Origin: Davidsoniella eucalypti | Lineage: Eukaryota; Ascomycota; Sordariomycetes; Microascales; Ceratocystidaceae | Assembly: GCA_004009845.1 (NCBI GenBank) | Contig: RMBW01000104.1 | Location: 46,349-110,348, forward strand | Length of the DNA: 64,000 nucleotides | Direction: 5' to 3' | Part shown: positions 32,435 through 44,529 of the stretch, piece after piece | Layout: each line of letters begins with the position of its first letter | How positions within the stretch are numbered: position 1 is the stretch's first letter | Translations under genes and position numbers: made by a program | The notes under the pieces: generated by a model | What the model saw: only the letters and a program-made list of their open reading frames with translations | Databases searched by the model: none | What the model was told of the DNA's origin: nothing

Positions 32435-33274
32435 TTACAGGGCAATGGCAACGGCCAGGATAGCAGCAGCAGCACCAGAGAAGATGCTGGCGACCATGCG
32501 GTCGGAGCCGCTGGTGACAGTGGAAGATGTTGACTGAGCCGAGGACGAAGTGGACGAGCCAGTACCGGCACTAGTGCCGGTAGCAGCGGCGGTGGAGCCG
32601 GTCTTGGTGCTAGAAACGAAGCCAGAAGAAGTAACAGTGGCCTGGACGGTGGCAAGATCGTCCAGAGCCGAGTCGATCTCGGAGACGTAATCGTCGGAAT
32701 CACCAGTGGCAGTGGCGACGTAAGACGCGACTATGGTGGCATAATCAGCAGTGGCAGTCGACAAGAACTTGAGCATATCACTCTCGGAGATGTCACTGTA
32801 CTCGTCGTACGATTCGTCGGAGCAGGCGTCCTCAACGTCGTACAGGCTGGTCAGAGCCTCGTCGCCAACACAGTTGTACAGGCCCAACAGGCTATCGGTG
32901 TTATCATCGGCCCAGATGGAGATAGCGTTGAAGTAAACAACGGCATCGATGGCCAGATCCGAAGGAAGGTCAGCCATGCACGGGTCCTTATTGGTTGAAA
33001 TGTAGTCGACGAGGTCCTGATCGGGCATGGGCACGCTCGTGATGAAAGCGGCCTCCTCGGAGCAGCTCGAGGGGATCAGGGCCGAGAGGCTCTCAAGAGC
33101 CTGGAGAGTACCACCGCTGACCTGGCGGTCCTCGAGGGACGCGGCAGGGGTGGGGACGGGGTGGAACACCTTGTTGGCGATCAAGCGGCCCTTGGCAAAG
33201 TCGGAGAGGGCCGAGGCAGCGGGGACAAGGCCGGCCATGGCAAAGGCGGCACTGGCAAAGGTCTGAAAACGCAT
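32435..33274 (-). CDS. GPI-anchored, Ser/Thr-rich cell-surface protein
   Basis: A single exon encodes 279 residues. ATG 33274 starts a signal peptide (MRFQTFASAAFAMAGLVPAASA). The mature part (about 23-205) is acidic and helical with four cysteines (in PSSCSEEA, DPCMADLP, YNCVGDEA and DACSDES), probably forming two disulfides. From about 206 it is Ser/Thr/Gly-rich and likely O-glycosylated. It ends with a hydrophobic segment (FSGAAAAILAVAIAL) after a small-residue stretch (TSGSD), the layout of a GPI-attachment signal. It should be a plasma-membrane or wall protein. The Cys layout resembles fungal 'infection structure specific' (DUF7735-like) proteins, which is a guess from memory. High GC and clean codon use support expression. 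Confidence 0.85.
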   Translation of the reverse strand: MRFQTFASAAFAMAGLVPAASALSDFAKGRLIANKVFHPVPTPAASLEDRQVSGGTLQALESLSALIPSSCSEEAAFITSVPMPDQDLVDYISTNKDPCMADLPSDLAIDAVVYFNAISIWADDNTDSLLGLYNCVGDEALTSLYDVEDACSDESYDEYSDISESDMLKFLSTATADYATIVASYVATATGDSDDYVSEIDSALDDLATVQATVTSSGFVSSTKTGSTAAATGTSAGTGSSTSSSAQSTSSTVTSGSDRMVASIFSGAAAAILAVAIAL

Positions 33275-35841
33275 GATGAGATGGGGGATGTGTCTAACGA
33301 AGGGTATTATATTAAAACGAAGGCAGCTGTATTAAAATAAGAGTCAAAGGCTGGAAGAAGGAACGAGAGACTGAGCAGAAGAACTCTTGGCTGAGCGTGA
33401 GGAAAAGAAGAGTTCCAAGTGTCACGAGAGAGGCGGGCTGTTTGTTGTATTTAAGCATGTCGTTCCCCATACCGATGATGACCTTATTTCAACTTACTAG
33501 AACTTACATGTGTGGCTGCCCCCTCCCATGAACTCTTAGCTTAGTCTCTGGACGCTAACGGGCACGCCTGCCTAACGTGTCATGGTGTACAATGTAACAA
33601 AGCCAGCTATGGGTTCCATCGCTTCAGGCAGAGGCAAGCAGGCCAGGAAAGGGCGAGATTAGCTGAGAAGCCGTAAGCTCGTAAACCAGGCAGCTTCCTT
33701 CTTCACAGCGGCAATCTACCTATGAGCCGGTCCTAAAGCGGTATGATGGGGCGAATTAGGGGTGTCTTGTAGTTTTTAGACGTGTAAGTATGCTAAACGC
33801 CCAGTGCCGCCTCTAGTTCTGGCTTACACTTGTTTTTCTTGCTAGGCTTTTTTTAGTTGAATTTCTCGCTTTATGTCTCTCTTTTTGCATATATCCGTTG
33901 ACATTGACCATCTTGGCTTGATCTTAGACTTCGTCATTTAGATTAGATATTTGACTCATCGTCTGGCTCCCTCTACTTGCTCTGTTTTCTTCCCAACCCC
34001 CATGATCAAAAACAATAAAAATGCACATCAGCAACTCTCTTCTTCCGTATCTGCGGTGTTCCCAGATCCCGAAATTAACAAGGTTGCTACTAAGCGCAGC
34101 TGGGCGTAAATTTTTCAGGGAATAACAGACAGCCCAATATTCGAGACGCCAACTTTAAATTCCCTCTTCTTTGGGTTGCCCCTGGCTTACTTACTTTTCC
34201 CTTTATGTTTCTCTTTGTTCCCTATTGGCCAATCAGCACTGTCAGCTGGTCTACTCACCCCAAACCTTGTTTTTGTTTTCTTAGTAGCAGAAGAAGCAAA
34301 ACCTCGTGATCTTTCTTTCGCTTTCTTTCTGCTCTTCTAAACACGCAAGATCAAGGATCGGAGCAACAAGCCTTCTCGTCTGTCCTTTTAGGGTCTAGTA
34401 GCTCAACTTGTCGATGGATCATCGCCCGCCCTCGGACATTTAGATAATAAAAAAAAGGAGAGGACCGGTGAGCCAAAGGCTTGTTAGACTCGTCTATAAA
34501 TCAATACAAAAAGAAAAGCCATGTTGAATGAAGCCTATCGGTGATAAAGCACGCTGTCAATACTGCTAGCATCCCAACAAGCATCTTTTATTCATCCGAG
34601 ACATTTTTTATTGGGATACGTTTCGGAAACATTTCTTCTTTTATGAGTTGAAAATCGTTCTGCCAGCCGCGGTGACTTTTTTTTTTAATTCATTTATCTT
34701 GTGGAGCTATAGAGCCATGAAGATTGCGGTGACTTAATATAAAGAGTTCTAGCCCGTACTCCAACCCTAACCCAAATACTGCCCGGTGTGGCCACGACGA
34801 TCTTCACTCTTTTCATTTAAACTTAGCTAGATATTCCTTTAAAACTCACAGCTATCCACAGGATTTAATGTACTTGTCTAAAATGTCGCCGTCCGTAAGC
34901 AAGTACTACTTTCAAACTATCTTTAGAAATCACCATCGTGCCTAAACGAAATAAGGTGAAGCGAAACGTTGTACCAATATAACCCTATTACATTTTCACC
35001 ATAACCCTCATGGTACCAAATCGCTCTAACAAAGCTGAGGCAGATAAAAGCCAAGTATACCAAATCACCTAGAAAGCTAACACTTGTTTAAACCAAGCCA
35101 AGGCAAAGGTCGATTGATCGACTATCCCTGCCTATCAAGACCTGTAACATAAAAAATGGCTCTGAAAACACAGTTTATTTGCTGTAAGTAAGATTTTGAT
35201 ACTATTTCTTCCATCGGTCTAGCCTACATAGTTCACAACATGTAGTATTTTCTGATTCTTTGGTGGTGGTGATACAACCGTTTTTTTTTCCCACGTTGCT
35301 TTTTTTTTCTCTTTCTCTTTCTTTCTTCCTCTTTTATTTCCACCTCTTCCTCATCCAAAGTTACTGATTTCCGCTTTTTTTTTTTGCTTTATTTCACCAA
35401 TTAAGATATTAATTCGATAAATGAACTCAACCCAAAAAAATACACTTCTTCTTTCATGTAAGCCAAATAATATCCTCTTCATCTTAATTTAATCTTCTTT
35501 CCGGGTTTTTTCTGGAATTTATTGTTGCAGCCTCCATTTCTTTTGGCTTGTTCGGTCTTACGGCATATTCAATTCGCCTCTTCTTGTTTTTCAAATATGA
35601 TATTAGTCTCCCATCCTACAAAGGGTCTCTTAGAGAAAACGTCACTCGAAAGCCTGGAGAATAATCACCTTCTAGACCCTTAGCAAAGTCGGATCGAAGA
35701 CCCATCTTGTCTCTTGTTCGACGGACTTCGGATCGTTATATCTAGAGCTGTCGATACTATAATTTCCTGATGTGAACGAGCTAACATGTGGTTAAACAAT
35801 CCTAGATATATATTCTATACAACTGTACATACAAGACAGCC
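33275..35841. promoter_or_regulatory. Divergent region with a long pyrimidine-rich leader for the CC-rich gene
   Basis: The region lies between divergent starts at 33274 (-) and 35842 (+). Bases 34310-34330 and 35270-35400 are long C/T-rich tracts (for example CTCTTTCTCTTTCTTTC), typical of strongly expressed fungal promoters and leaders. The inverted dispersed repeat with GGAGCTATAGAGCC lies at 34673-34722. A leader intron cannot be excluded. No coding sequence is seen. Confidence 0.45.
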
Positions 35842-36328
35842 ATGCATCCCACCCAATCTGAACCTTCAAAGACCGCTCCTATGGTCGCTGTTCCGGAGCC
35901 TGCCGCCGAATCTTCCGTGCTTGCTCACGGCGCCGTTGTTATTGACCAGCAACCTGTAAGTCTTGCTTGCTCCTGCTATATCTACCGCTCTCTTTCCAGT
36001 CGCCTACCTCCTTTTCTGTTTTTTATCTGTTCTTCTGGCGTATCCCGATATCCTCTTCTCCCTTCTTTCTTGCCCCCTTTCTCACTTCCTGCTGTTTCAT
36101 ATGCTACGTTTCACATACATATCACATCTCTCCAAATCACATCACATCATTCTTCTCATTATCTGCCCTTCATCTCTCAAACCATCCACTAATCTCCTTC
36201 ATTTAATAAAAAAGACTGCGGAACCTCGCATCGATGCTTCCCAGCCTATGCACCTTCGTGGTGGCGGCTTAAACTGCGGTTTCGACTGCTGCGGTGGTTC
36301 CCTGCGCTTCAACAAGCACTGCTGCTAA
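35842..36328 (+). CDS. Small conserved CC-rich fungal protein
   Basis: Exon 1 (35842-35955) and exon 2 (36215-36328) join in phase 0 (donor GTAAGT, branch CACTAATC, acceptor AAAAAAG), giving 75 residues. The 259-base intron is long for this genome and is C/T-rich. The N-terminal half is Pro/Ala/Glu-rich and probably disordered. The C-terminus is RGGGLNCGFDCCGGSLRFNK followed by HCC, with five cysteines plus a His. That pattern could bind metal or be lipid-modified. I remember similar short RGGG...CC proteins in filamentous fungi but no established function. The long leader and pyrimidine tracts suggest high expression. Confidence 0.75.
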
Positions 36329-37147
36329 ACAAGAACCCAAAGAAAGAAGTAAACCCGAGGAAATCGAAGCAGTGGCCACGACGAGTGAAGAAAGACCGTG
36401 AGACGTATGACGGTAGATGATACTTTGACCTTATCTCCCTACTCACAAACTTATGAGTTTCTGGGCCGGAGGACAAGTTAGCTACCCTGCCTTGGTAGAC
36501 ACAGATAATGTCTCTAACTCCCTCCCTTCTCTCATCTGTCTCTCTCATCTCGTCTTATACGTTGTCGTATATACAGATTATCAACCTTGCATTGCTCTGG
36601 TTCTAGCATGTGCTCTTTCTTGGCCCTAAATTGGTTGTTGCCTCCTTTACTTAATTTCTTACTTCACTTTAATGTCTCGATGACAAATATACACCTTTTG
36701 TTCATACAATTCACGAATTTATATCATATGATAATATATTGACCTATCAACAGTAATATCATCAAGCAATTCATGTTGATATCTGTTGGTCTCAAATAGA
36801 TAGCCTTGAACACAAATCCCTTGTCTGCTCCCCGCATCAAATTAAAGCTACAAGCGAGAGAAGCTGAACTTGACCAGCCCCCTGGTTATTATGTGGCATA
36901 CACACATACCCTAACCCTATATAAGTATATAAACTAAGTAGAAATTGACTAGCCAATAGTTATGACACTATAATGAAAACCTCAATTAAAACCAAAGTTG
37001 TGATATAAACAGTAGAAAGCAAGACGGGCTGGGAATCGATGGAGTGAAAGTATGCCATTTTATATGCGCCTTCTCTCTCCTTTTCTCTTTGTCTTTGAAC
37101 AAAAAAGAAGCAAAAACTAGAATTAAATGATAGAAGGAACTCTACCT
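36329..37147. other. Intergenic between convergent genes
   Basis: This 3' DNA separates the CC-rich gene (+) from the coatomer gene (-). It is AT-rich, and the telomere-like word ACCCTAACCCT at about 36,909 occurs only once. I see no gene. Confidence 0.6.
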
Positions 37148-40100
37148 TTACTCTTCTTCGTCATCATCTTCCTCTCCCTCCTCGACTTCAGCCTCTGCCG
37201 GCTCAGTATCGACAGTTCCGCCCTGTGATTCTAGGTTGAGGCACTCATCCCACTCGGGGAAGAGTTCTTCGTCTTCTCCCGGAACACCGATTAGCTTGGC
37301 TACCCGGCCCTTCTTGTTGTTTTCCAAGCTCTCCTTCCATGCCACGACGCTTTGAGCCGCTAGACTAGGCTTGTAAGTCTGCGCGAAAAGCACCGCCTCG
37401 GCCTCACGACCAGTCTTTTGTAGGAGCTTAACACAGGCAGCCACGTTACCCAGTAGCCATCTGCAGTTGAATGCAATGTTATGCGCTGCAGACTCCTCAG
37501 CCTGTTGAGCCAGAGCCTCCAAACCGGCGCGATCTCCTGTTGAAGAGTGCAGAAGCAGGAGAGAACCTAGATCCTTGGCATGTGTGAAACACTCGATGGC
37601 CAGGTTGATATCCCACGCCGCAAGAGCAGCATCACCGACTGTCTTCCACTTATGCTCGGCATTGGCCTTCTTGGCTAGCTCAAGAGCAACCGAGAGCTGA
37701 TTTAAAGAGAGAGCTAGATCGAACTTGTGCTCTGGGTCGGTAGCAACCTCCAGGGCAAGGTCCTTGTGGCCTTGGCCCTCTAGGAAGCGAGCAATCTTGT
37801 TCATTTGCTCACCCTCAATACCAGGCAGGAGCTCGGCAGCCGTCTCGAGATCACCACGTAGAACTAAAGTCTGGTACTCCAACACAGGTAGCGACAGAGC
37901 AAAGGAAGTGATACCAACGTCCTTATCGGCGACATAGATGCGGCCATCGCGCTGAATGTAACCTAGGATGTACATGGGATGGTCAAAGTGCGAGACAGTG
38001 TAGGTCTGGTCACCAACAAGGTAGTTAAGACGGTTGGTGCTGTTGGTGTAGATGAAGACCTCACCAACCCACTCGCCAGTCTGCACATTCTCGTTGATAT
38101 CTGATATCACCTCGAAGGCAGACTCGACGCCATCGTCTTCAACCTCATCGGACTGAACAGCGGCGAGATAGTTCTCACGAGAGTAGCGCAAGATGTAGCA
38201 AGAATCTTCACAGGCAATAGCGACCATTTCGCCGTTCTCTGACCAATAAACCTGCTTGGGCTCAACCTCAATTCTGCGCACCAAGCCACCGGTCTGCCAA
38301 TCGAAGAATGAGATACCACCCTGGCCACCGACACCCAGAAGAACACCACCGCTTAAGCTGTCAGCAGCGAAACCGACATCCAGGCCACCACTCTTCTCCT
38401 GGAAGTTCTTGTACACTTTGACGCTAGTAGCAGACTCCCGGATAGCGAAATCATTGCTGTTTTCCTTGGAACCCCAAACAAAATCCAAGGCAGAACCAAA
38501 GGCCTTGTTTCTCCACGCTAGAGCAGTGTAAATGATGTACTCGCCATCACCGCACACGGCAACAAAACGGCCATTGGGAGAGTGAGTGAGTGTATGAGGG
38601 TACACTTCACAGGTACCGAGATCTTTGGTAGAAACAGAGATAGGGGTGTTGTCTTTGATAGAGGCATCGCCACCCTTGATCATGGCACTGACGACCTCGT
38701 TGTGACGAGCCCAGATCAGCTTACCGGAAGTATCCATAGACACAGCAGGTTCCTCACGACCAAGCTTGATAACTACAGCACCATCATCGTAACCAATTGC
38801 GATGCCCTGCTTGCCCTTCTGGTACGACACACACCAAGCGCGTTCAAGACCGTAGCTTAAAGACTGCTCGAAGCGGTATGTGTTGGCGTTCCATAATCTA
38901 ATTGTACCATCCTCGGAACCGGAGACAATAACGGGAATTTCTGGGTGGTAGCAGGCGAAGGAAACGTTGTTAGTGTGACCCTCAAGGGTAGCAATTAGCG
39001 ACTTGGTGGTGTAATCCCAAATCTTGACGGTACGGTCATCGGAGGTCGTGAGGATATAGGGCTTGTCGGAGTGGGGGTCTGATAGACAATGAATATTTGG
39101 TTAGTCTGGGTCTGGTTGGTGCATGCCATCTTCACGTGGCGTATCTTTTTTGACGTACAGTAATCAACGTAGTTGACACCCTTGGTTTCATGGGCTTCCA
39201 GGGTAAAGTTGGCATGGGGTGAGCCAAGGCTCCAGATCTTGACACTGCGCCTATATGTTAGCGAGAACCGCGGCTCGATAGCGTAGGATAGTGGGTTGAG
39301 ACGACATACGTGCGATCCAAGCAGGCAGTTGCAAAGGTGTTGGTATCCTTGGGATTTATAGCAATACTCATAACGTAATGGGCATGACCCTCGTAGGTTT
39401 GCACGCACTTCCAGCCCTTCTCCCAGTCCCATAGCTTGATGGTCATGTCATCAGAGGACGTAAGAATGAAAGGCTGGCTAGGGTGAACAACAATGGAGCG
39501 CAGGTAGTCGGGATGCGCCTCGAATTGCGCAACCTTTTCGGAGGTATTGTAGTTGTATACTCTGATCTGGAAGTCATCGGAGCCGCAGACAACCCAGTTC
39601 TTGCGAGCAATGAAGCGACCGCATCGTACAGGGACGTCAGTCAGCTCAAAAGTCTTGACGACCTGCTGGGTTTCGTAGGACCAGATGGACACATTGCCTA
39701 TATGTTGACGAATCGGGTTAGCATATCTATAAGAGCGTGCAATGATGTCCTTTAACTATCGATATAGCGGCCACTAGACAATTGATTGTGGGAGAGGCAC
39801 TTACCGCTGTAGAGAGTGCATAGGATCCAGGGCTCGGTGGGATGGAAATCAATGCCCTTGACTCTGTCGCTCCTGGCGAAGAGTTGGCGCTATATAGGTA
39901 GAAGCGGTGTCAGTAAGAAGACAGTGTGTATGGCCAATGAGGGAGAGGTGAAGGCCACAGTCGCAGCTGCAGAACGGCGACGTATCGCCAGCAGTGATCT
40001 TAAGCTGTTTATATCGTCCCACCCTTTCGAGGTGGCGGCTAGATCTGTGGCTCATGGTGCTGATAGGAAATAGAGGCAAAAGCAAAGGCAGTAGCAGCCA

Positions 40101-40152
40101 ATCGACTACTGTGGAGCAAGCTATCATATCGTACCTTCACATCCAGACGCAT
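37148..40152 (-). CDS. SEC27: Coatomer subunit beta' (COPI)
   Basis: Five exons on the - strand: 40152-40135, 39889-39805, 39697-39310, 39250-39159 and 39078-37148. All borders are GT/AG with consistent phases, and the total is 837 residues. Exon 1 encodes only MRLDVK, and the next begins RQLFARSDRVKGIDFHP, the hallmark start of beta'-COP. The first half is a WD40 propeller region (WSYETQQVVKTFELTDVPVR, then SSDDMTIKLWDW, VKIWSLG, SGSEDGTIRLWN). Next comes a second propeller/COPI-associated domain and an alpha-solenoid (QMNKIARFLEGQGHKDLALE). The C-terminus is a short acidic tail (EEGEEDDDEEE). The protein coats Golgi-to-ER vesicles and binds dilysine cargo signals. The first intron (40134-39890) is long for this window. 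It is an essential housekeeping gene and looks intact. Confidence 0.96.
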
Positions 40153-41113
40153 GATGGAGCTGGCAGCAGGCTGGCAGTATTACGAGCGGTGACGGGGCGG
40201 AGAAGAGGTTTCGGAGGACGGGAATCGGCCACGGCGATAGACAGACCGAGAGAGGCACGGCAATATCGGGATAGAATCAAGTAAGATACAAGCAACGGAC
40301 TGTCTGGCCGTTTGATTGTGTGAGATTGTGTTGTTGTTATGTTGGTATAAGGGAATAACGAATCGACCGCTAGGAAAAATGGTGGGGCAAACAAAGCCGA
40401 TGCACAACTATATTTGAGCTGATAGGCGCGGATCACGGAACGAGCAATTGCTAAATATTCGGGCTTTGTCGTCGTGGATGAAATGCACTGGACAAAAAAA
40501 AGATAGGCGTAAGTCGTGATAAAGGAACACCGAGCCCGGTAAATTGTACAGCGTACGCAAGTTTAAGTTGTTGGCAAAAGGAAACTCCTAAAAGCCTAGA
40601 GTGGATGCTGCTGAAACCCTTGATTTGGGTGGGCAAAAGACAAACGAACAAGGAGCTAGGGTAGGAGCTGTGATTTAATACAACACGTCGTTCGAAGCAA
40701 AGGCAAGAAAATTGAAGTTGTTCTTAGTTAGTCTCTTTCTCTCCTAAGCTCGCTTGTGCTGCCTTGTTAGCAAGCTCTAGCTACCTAGGGCTGGAGCCAG
40801 GTGTCGACATGCTGGCGGCCTGGAAGTTCAGGCGCCAAAACCCAATCACGTGACACGAATTTCGGTGAGCTTTTCAGGTCTGACAACTAACTATCGTGGA
40901 GTCACGATCAGACAAGATCAGATATTCAGCAACATTTTTGTAGGCTCTGCTTGATATGGTGATATTGATTTCATTCGTATGCAAGCCACTATTTGACTGT
41001 TTCTATTTCATTACGTAAGGGATATTGGAAAGAATACAAAAAGTACTGGTGCTTGCTTGTTTTTTTGTCGACTTATAGTATGCAAAGTGCCCGCCTATCG
41101 CGTCTTCTAGGTT
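40153..41113. other. Upstream region of the coatomer gene
   Basis: The promoter and leader of the coatomer gene lie here, followed by the 3' end region of the phosphatase-like gene. Short frames on both strands have no motifs. No further gene is seen. Confidence 0.6.
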
Positions 41114-42163
41114 TCAGTGCTCTACGTCGACAAAAGGACGAAACTCTTCCCGACGTTCATATCTCGCCCCGTCTAGGACGGAATCACGTTGCTGTCCATC
41201 GAGTTCCATATCCTCGTTGCTGTAGACATCTTCAATCATGCGTTTTGTCTTGGTGGATGTTGGAGGCTTCATGGCAGCGGTTGAATATGGCTCGCTGAAA
41301 TTTGGGCTATCACAGACAGAAAGCTTAGCTTGTAGTAGCTCTCCCCATGTCAATAGTGCCCGTTTGTTCTCCTCCTCAAAGCTCGAGCAGAAGCGTTGCA
41401 TAGACACAAACTGCGCTGCGTCTTGCATAGAACAACATGTCATAGCCATGAGGTATCCCGTAGCCATTGTGACCGAGCGATTATTTCCAGACTCGCACGT
41501 TAGTAGGACCTTGCCTCGGAAAGGCGCCAGCTTCTCCTCCATTCTCAGGTAGTCGTCTTTGTTACCAGACTCAAAAGCTGCCTGTGCCTCTCTAACTAAT
41601 GCTGCTGCGTCGACTTCGGCTCTGGCTATCTTTTGTTCAAAGACCTTGATCAAATGGCGGTTTATAAGATTGATTATGTGCGTCATTGACCTGATGAGAT
41701 CGACTGATGACTCAGCAGGCACAAAGTGCATCTCTAACCCAGCATCTAAGACGCTTCGCTTCATACCGGCTTGCCACGGTATTAGCCGCGGGTCTATCAC
41801 GGTCAAGACCATTGTGATACCCTCTCGAAGCATATATTCCTTGTTGCGCGCTACCATAGAAGGCCCAACTAATAATGAATCAATGACAGATTGAGCCTCC
41901 TGTCGCATGGCCCATTTCCATCGTCCGGCACGAGTAACGTCGGCCACATGCTGATAACTGAGCACAGCCCTCACAACGCTGTACTCTGGACTTTGCGGGT
42001 CCAGAATATGAATGAGCTGAGGGGAGAGAAAAAGCCTGCAATCGATGCCACCGGATGTGCGGGGACTTGGTAATGGAATAAATGGCGGGGTTGGGGGTCT
42101 TCTCGAGTATGGCGCTGATGGACGTACAGCCGTCATGGGCTTGTGGTTGGAGGCCGACTCCAT
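41114..42163 (-). CDS. Dual-specificity-phosphatase-like protein (STYX-related)
   Basis: A single exon gives 349 residues from ATG 42163; an in-frame ATG at 42226 would add 21 residues of unlikely leader. The N-terminus is Pro-rich. The region ITMVLTVIDPRLIP to MHFVPAESSVDLI fits the substrate-recognition part of dual-specificity phosphatases. TCESGNNRSVTMATGYLMA (about 222-240) holds the P-loop C-x5-R with Cys223 and Arg229. The usual His before the Cys is Thr here, so activity may be low or absent. STYX pseudophosphatases instead lose the Cys, so this one keeps the nucleophile. A Lys/Glu-rich insert (about 170-205) separates the halves. Possible roles in MAPK or FBXW7-like regulation are only family analogy. 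Confidence 0.75.
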   Translation of the reverse strand: MESASNHKPMTAVRPSAPYSRRPPTPPFIPLPSPRTSGGIDCRLFLSPQLIHILDPQSPEYSVVRAVLSYQHVADVTRAGRWKWAMRQEAQSVIDSLLVGPSMVARNKEYMLREGITMVLTVIDPRLIPWQAGMKRSVLDAGLEMHFVPAESSVDLIRSMTHIINLINRHLIKVFEQKIARAEVDAAALVREAQAAFESGNKDDYLRMEEKLAPFRGKVLLTCESGNNRSVTMATGYLMAMTCCSMQDAAQFVSMQRFCSSFEEENKRALLTWGELLQAKLSVCDSPNFSEPYSTAAMKPPTSTKTKRMIEDVYSNEDMELDGQQRDSVLDGARYERREEFRPFVDVEH

Positions 42164-44494
42164 GGCAGAGGCAGGTAAGTGCTGGAGCGAAACGATATAA
42201 AGCCCGTTGACAATGACTGAAGGCAACTAGGCACGGAAGTGGTGAACAGATTCACCAAAAGATCCAGAGAACCGAGAGAATGGCGAAGAAATGCGACGTA
42301 GTGATAGCTAAAATCAGTGAACAACGAGACTAGGCAAATATTGATGCTATGAGAAGGCGAGGCTGGGACTGGCTTCTCTTCTTGTTGAACAGTGACAGAA
42401 ATAGCCAGGAAACAATGAGTAGCGACACGATGGGCAATTGTCTCCGTAGCTTCGTTGAAGTGGATTTGGCAGTGTTGGGTTGAGCCAGGCTCGGTAGTTG
42501 CCTCACAACGTTCTATCAGTGCGGCACTTCAAGCGGGCCAGCAGCAAGGCGGTGATGAATAGCGACGGAAAACAAAAACCGCGGTAATGACGACAAGAAT
42601 GGCGCTACGGATGGTAGCAGTTGATAGTAAAAAGATGCGGCCTAAGTTGAGTTTCTATATGCCGGATGCTGAATGAAAATAAAATGGAAAAATATTAATA
42701 GTTGACTCGTTGCACAGGATGGACAAAGTCAATTGGCATGTGAGGAAACCCAGATATCAATGACGATGTGTGGATTTTTGGGCCGACGGGATGACAGGCT
42801 GTTTGGAGGCGCAAAAGCTAGATGGAAAGCTCCGAGACGAGTACCAATATTTTAGTCGCAAAACTAAGAAAGATGATACGCTAGATATGTGAGTGGTAAA
42901 GATGCTCATGGACTTATTAGTGTTGCAAAGAAATACATATATAGCTGGCCATGCTATATACGTATGTAGTATATGTATACAGTTATATATAGTTCATATA
43001 ACTACAAGTCCGCTTCGACTTGTTGATGAAGAAAAGATACTCGGGAGTGAAAATAGAGATTTAGGTCCCTATCAAAACAAATCCACTTGTTGAAAAAAAT
43101 AACAAAGAACAAAAACACAGGAAAAGAAAAAGCAACGGACGGACGTTAAATCCTTTATAGGCAAAATACCGGTGAAGAAATCGAGAGAAGCGAGATTTCA
43201 ATGATCTAGTGTAAACAACGTAGCGTTAAAGAGACGGGCTTTATTTGATAATGAGAAGATACCAGACTCTCCAAAAAAAAAAAGCCAGGATTTTTATAAT
43301 AACAAAGTGAGACTAGTTTCGTGTGATTTAGCTATCGCAAATATAGCTATTAAAAGCTCCATTTCCACCTTATAAAATTGGATTAAAAATAAAAATAAAA
43401 GCTATCGCAAATGCGCACCAACGAGGCTCAACATATTTTCTCACATCGGTGGCCGATCAAGTGTGGCGTTGCGGCCTAATTTTCTACGTCAGGGTTCCCT
43501 GAACAGCTCAAATAAAGCAAACCTCTACCAAAGAGCTGTAGTTGCTTATAGAGAAACATAGAGATAGCCAACTGATCCTTTTTTGGTTAGTTATCATTCT
43601 TCTATTCGATATTTTACTCAAGTATATATATTGTATGCAGGTCTACGTAGTGCTATCACTTCTGTTAGTTAAGGTACCGGCCAATCTTTGCTATCAATAT
43701 ACGTTAGCAGAACTCATCACTTGCAACCAGAAGCTCACGTACGCCTTTGTCAAGTAATCGAGGGACTTGACTATGCCTATCTGAATACAGATATCCGGGG
43801 CGTGAGCATCGTAGGCGTAGCGGCCCCCATGATCCAATGATAAGCATCAAAAAGCTACCCTTCGACTATGAACACAACATCTACTCTGCATCAACAAATA
43901 TATATGTTTACACCAACTGTTCAAGAACTACAACCAAGTAGAACAATGGAAGGAAACGCAACCGGTCTATTCCAAAAAAGAGCACAAAAGAACCTAGCAA
44001 AAGACGGCCCGATGATGTGCATCCTAGACCCTCTAAATAAATGATCACGGGATGTCAATTTTCAACATTCCAAGGTTCCCGACTTGTAAGAAGCCTAGCA
44101 ATACATCTTTAACCAGTTGTATATAACTTAATCATTAGCTCGATTACCTGCATTGCAATGTGTCTGTACGTCTTATCTGCCTAATCGACGATGGCCGTAA
44201 GCATTTCGATCCACGTCAAAATCTGGAGATATTCTCGGCTGAAAGAATGGTTTTGTTTCTGGCCTAGTCAAAGTTCCTTCTTATCTATAATCCATATGAA
44301 GATTAAATTTATTGATCTACGATGGATCACGCACTGTCCTAAAAGATCGTGTGGCTACATTATGGGGTCTAGATAAGAAATATTCCAGAAGCTTTGGTAC
44401 AAGCTTCTTCTATGTTGCCCGTTTCATTATATACTAACCTAGGAAAAAAAATAAGTGAGCATCAGTTTGATAGCTCAGATAATCTTCTACACAC

Positions 44495-44496
<2 letters not shown>
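42164..44496. other. Intergenic; retroelement tail fragment at 43346-43400
   Basis: The promoter of the phosphatase-like gene (42164-42850) is followed by AT-rich DNA. At 43346-43400, AGCTCCATTTCCACCTTA followed by A-rich DNA matches the 3' end of the element at 44497-45810 in opposite orientation, so this is a solitary tail. I see no gene. Confidence 0.5.

Positions 44497-44529
<33 letters not shown>

Noticed and set aside
36905..36925. Telomere-type repeat ACCCTAACCCT
   Set aside because: Only two units occur here; single or double units also occur near 34,770 and 53,462. There is no array.
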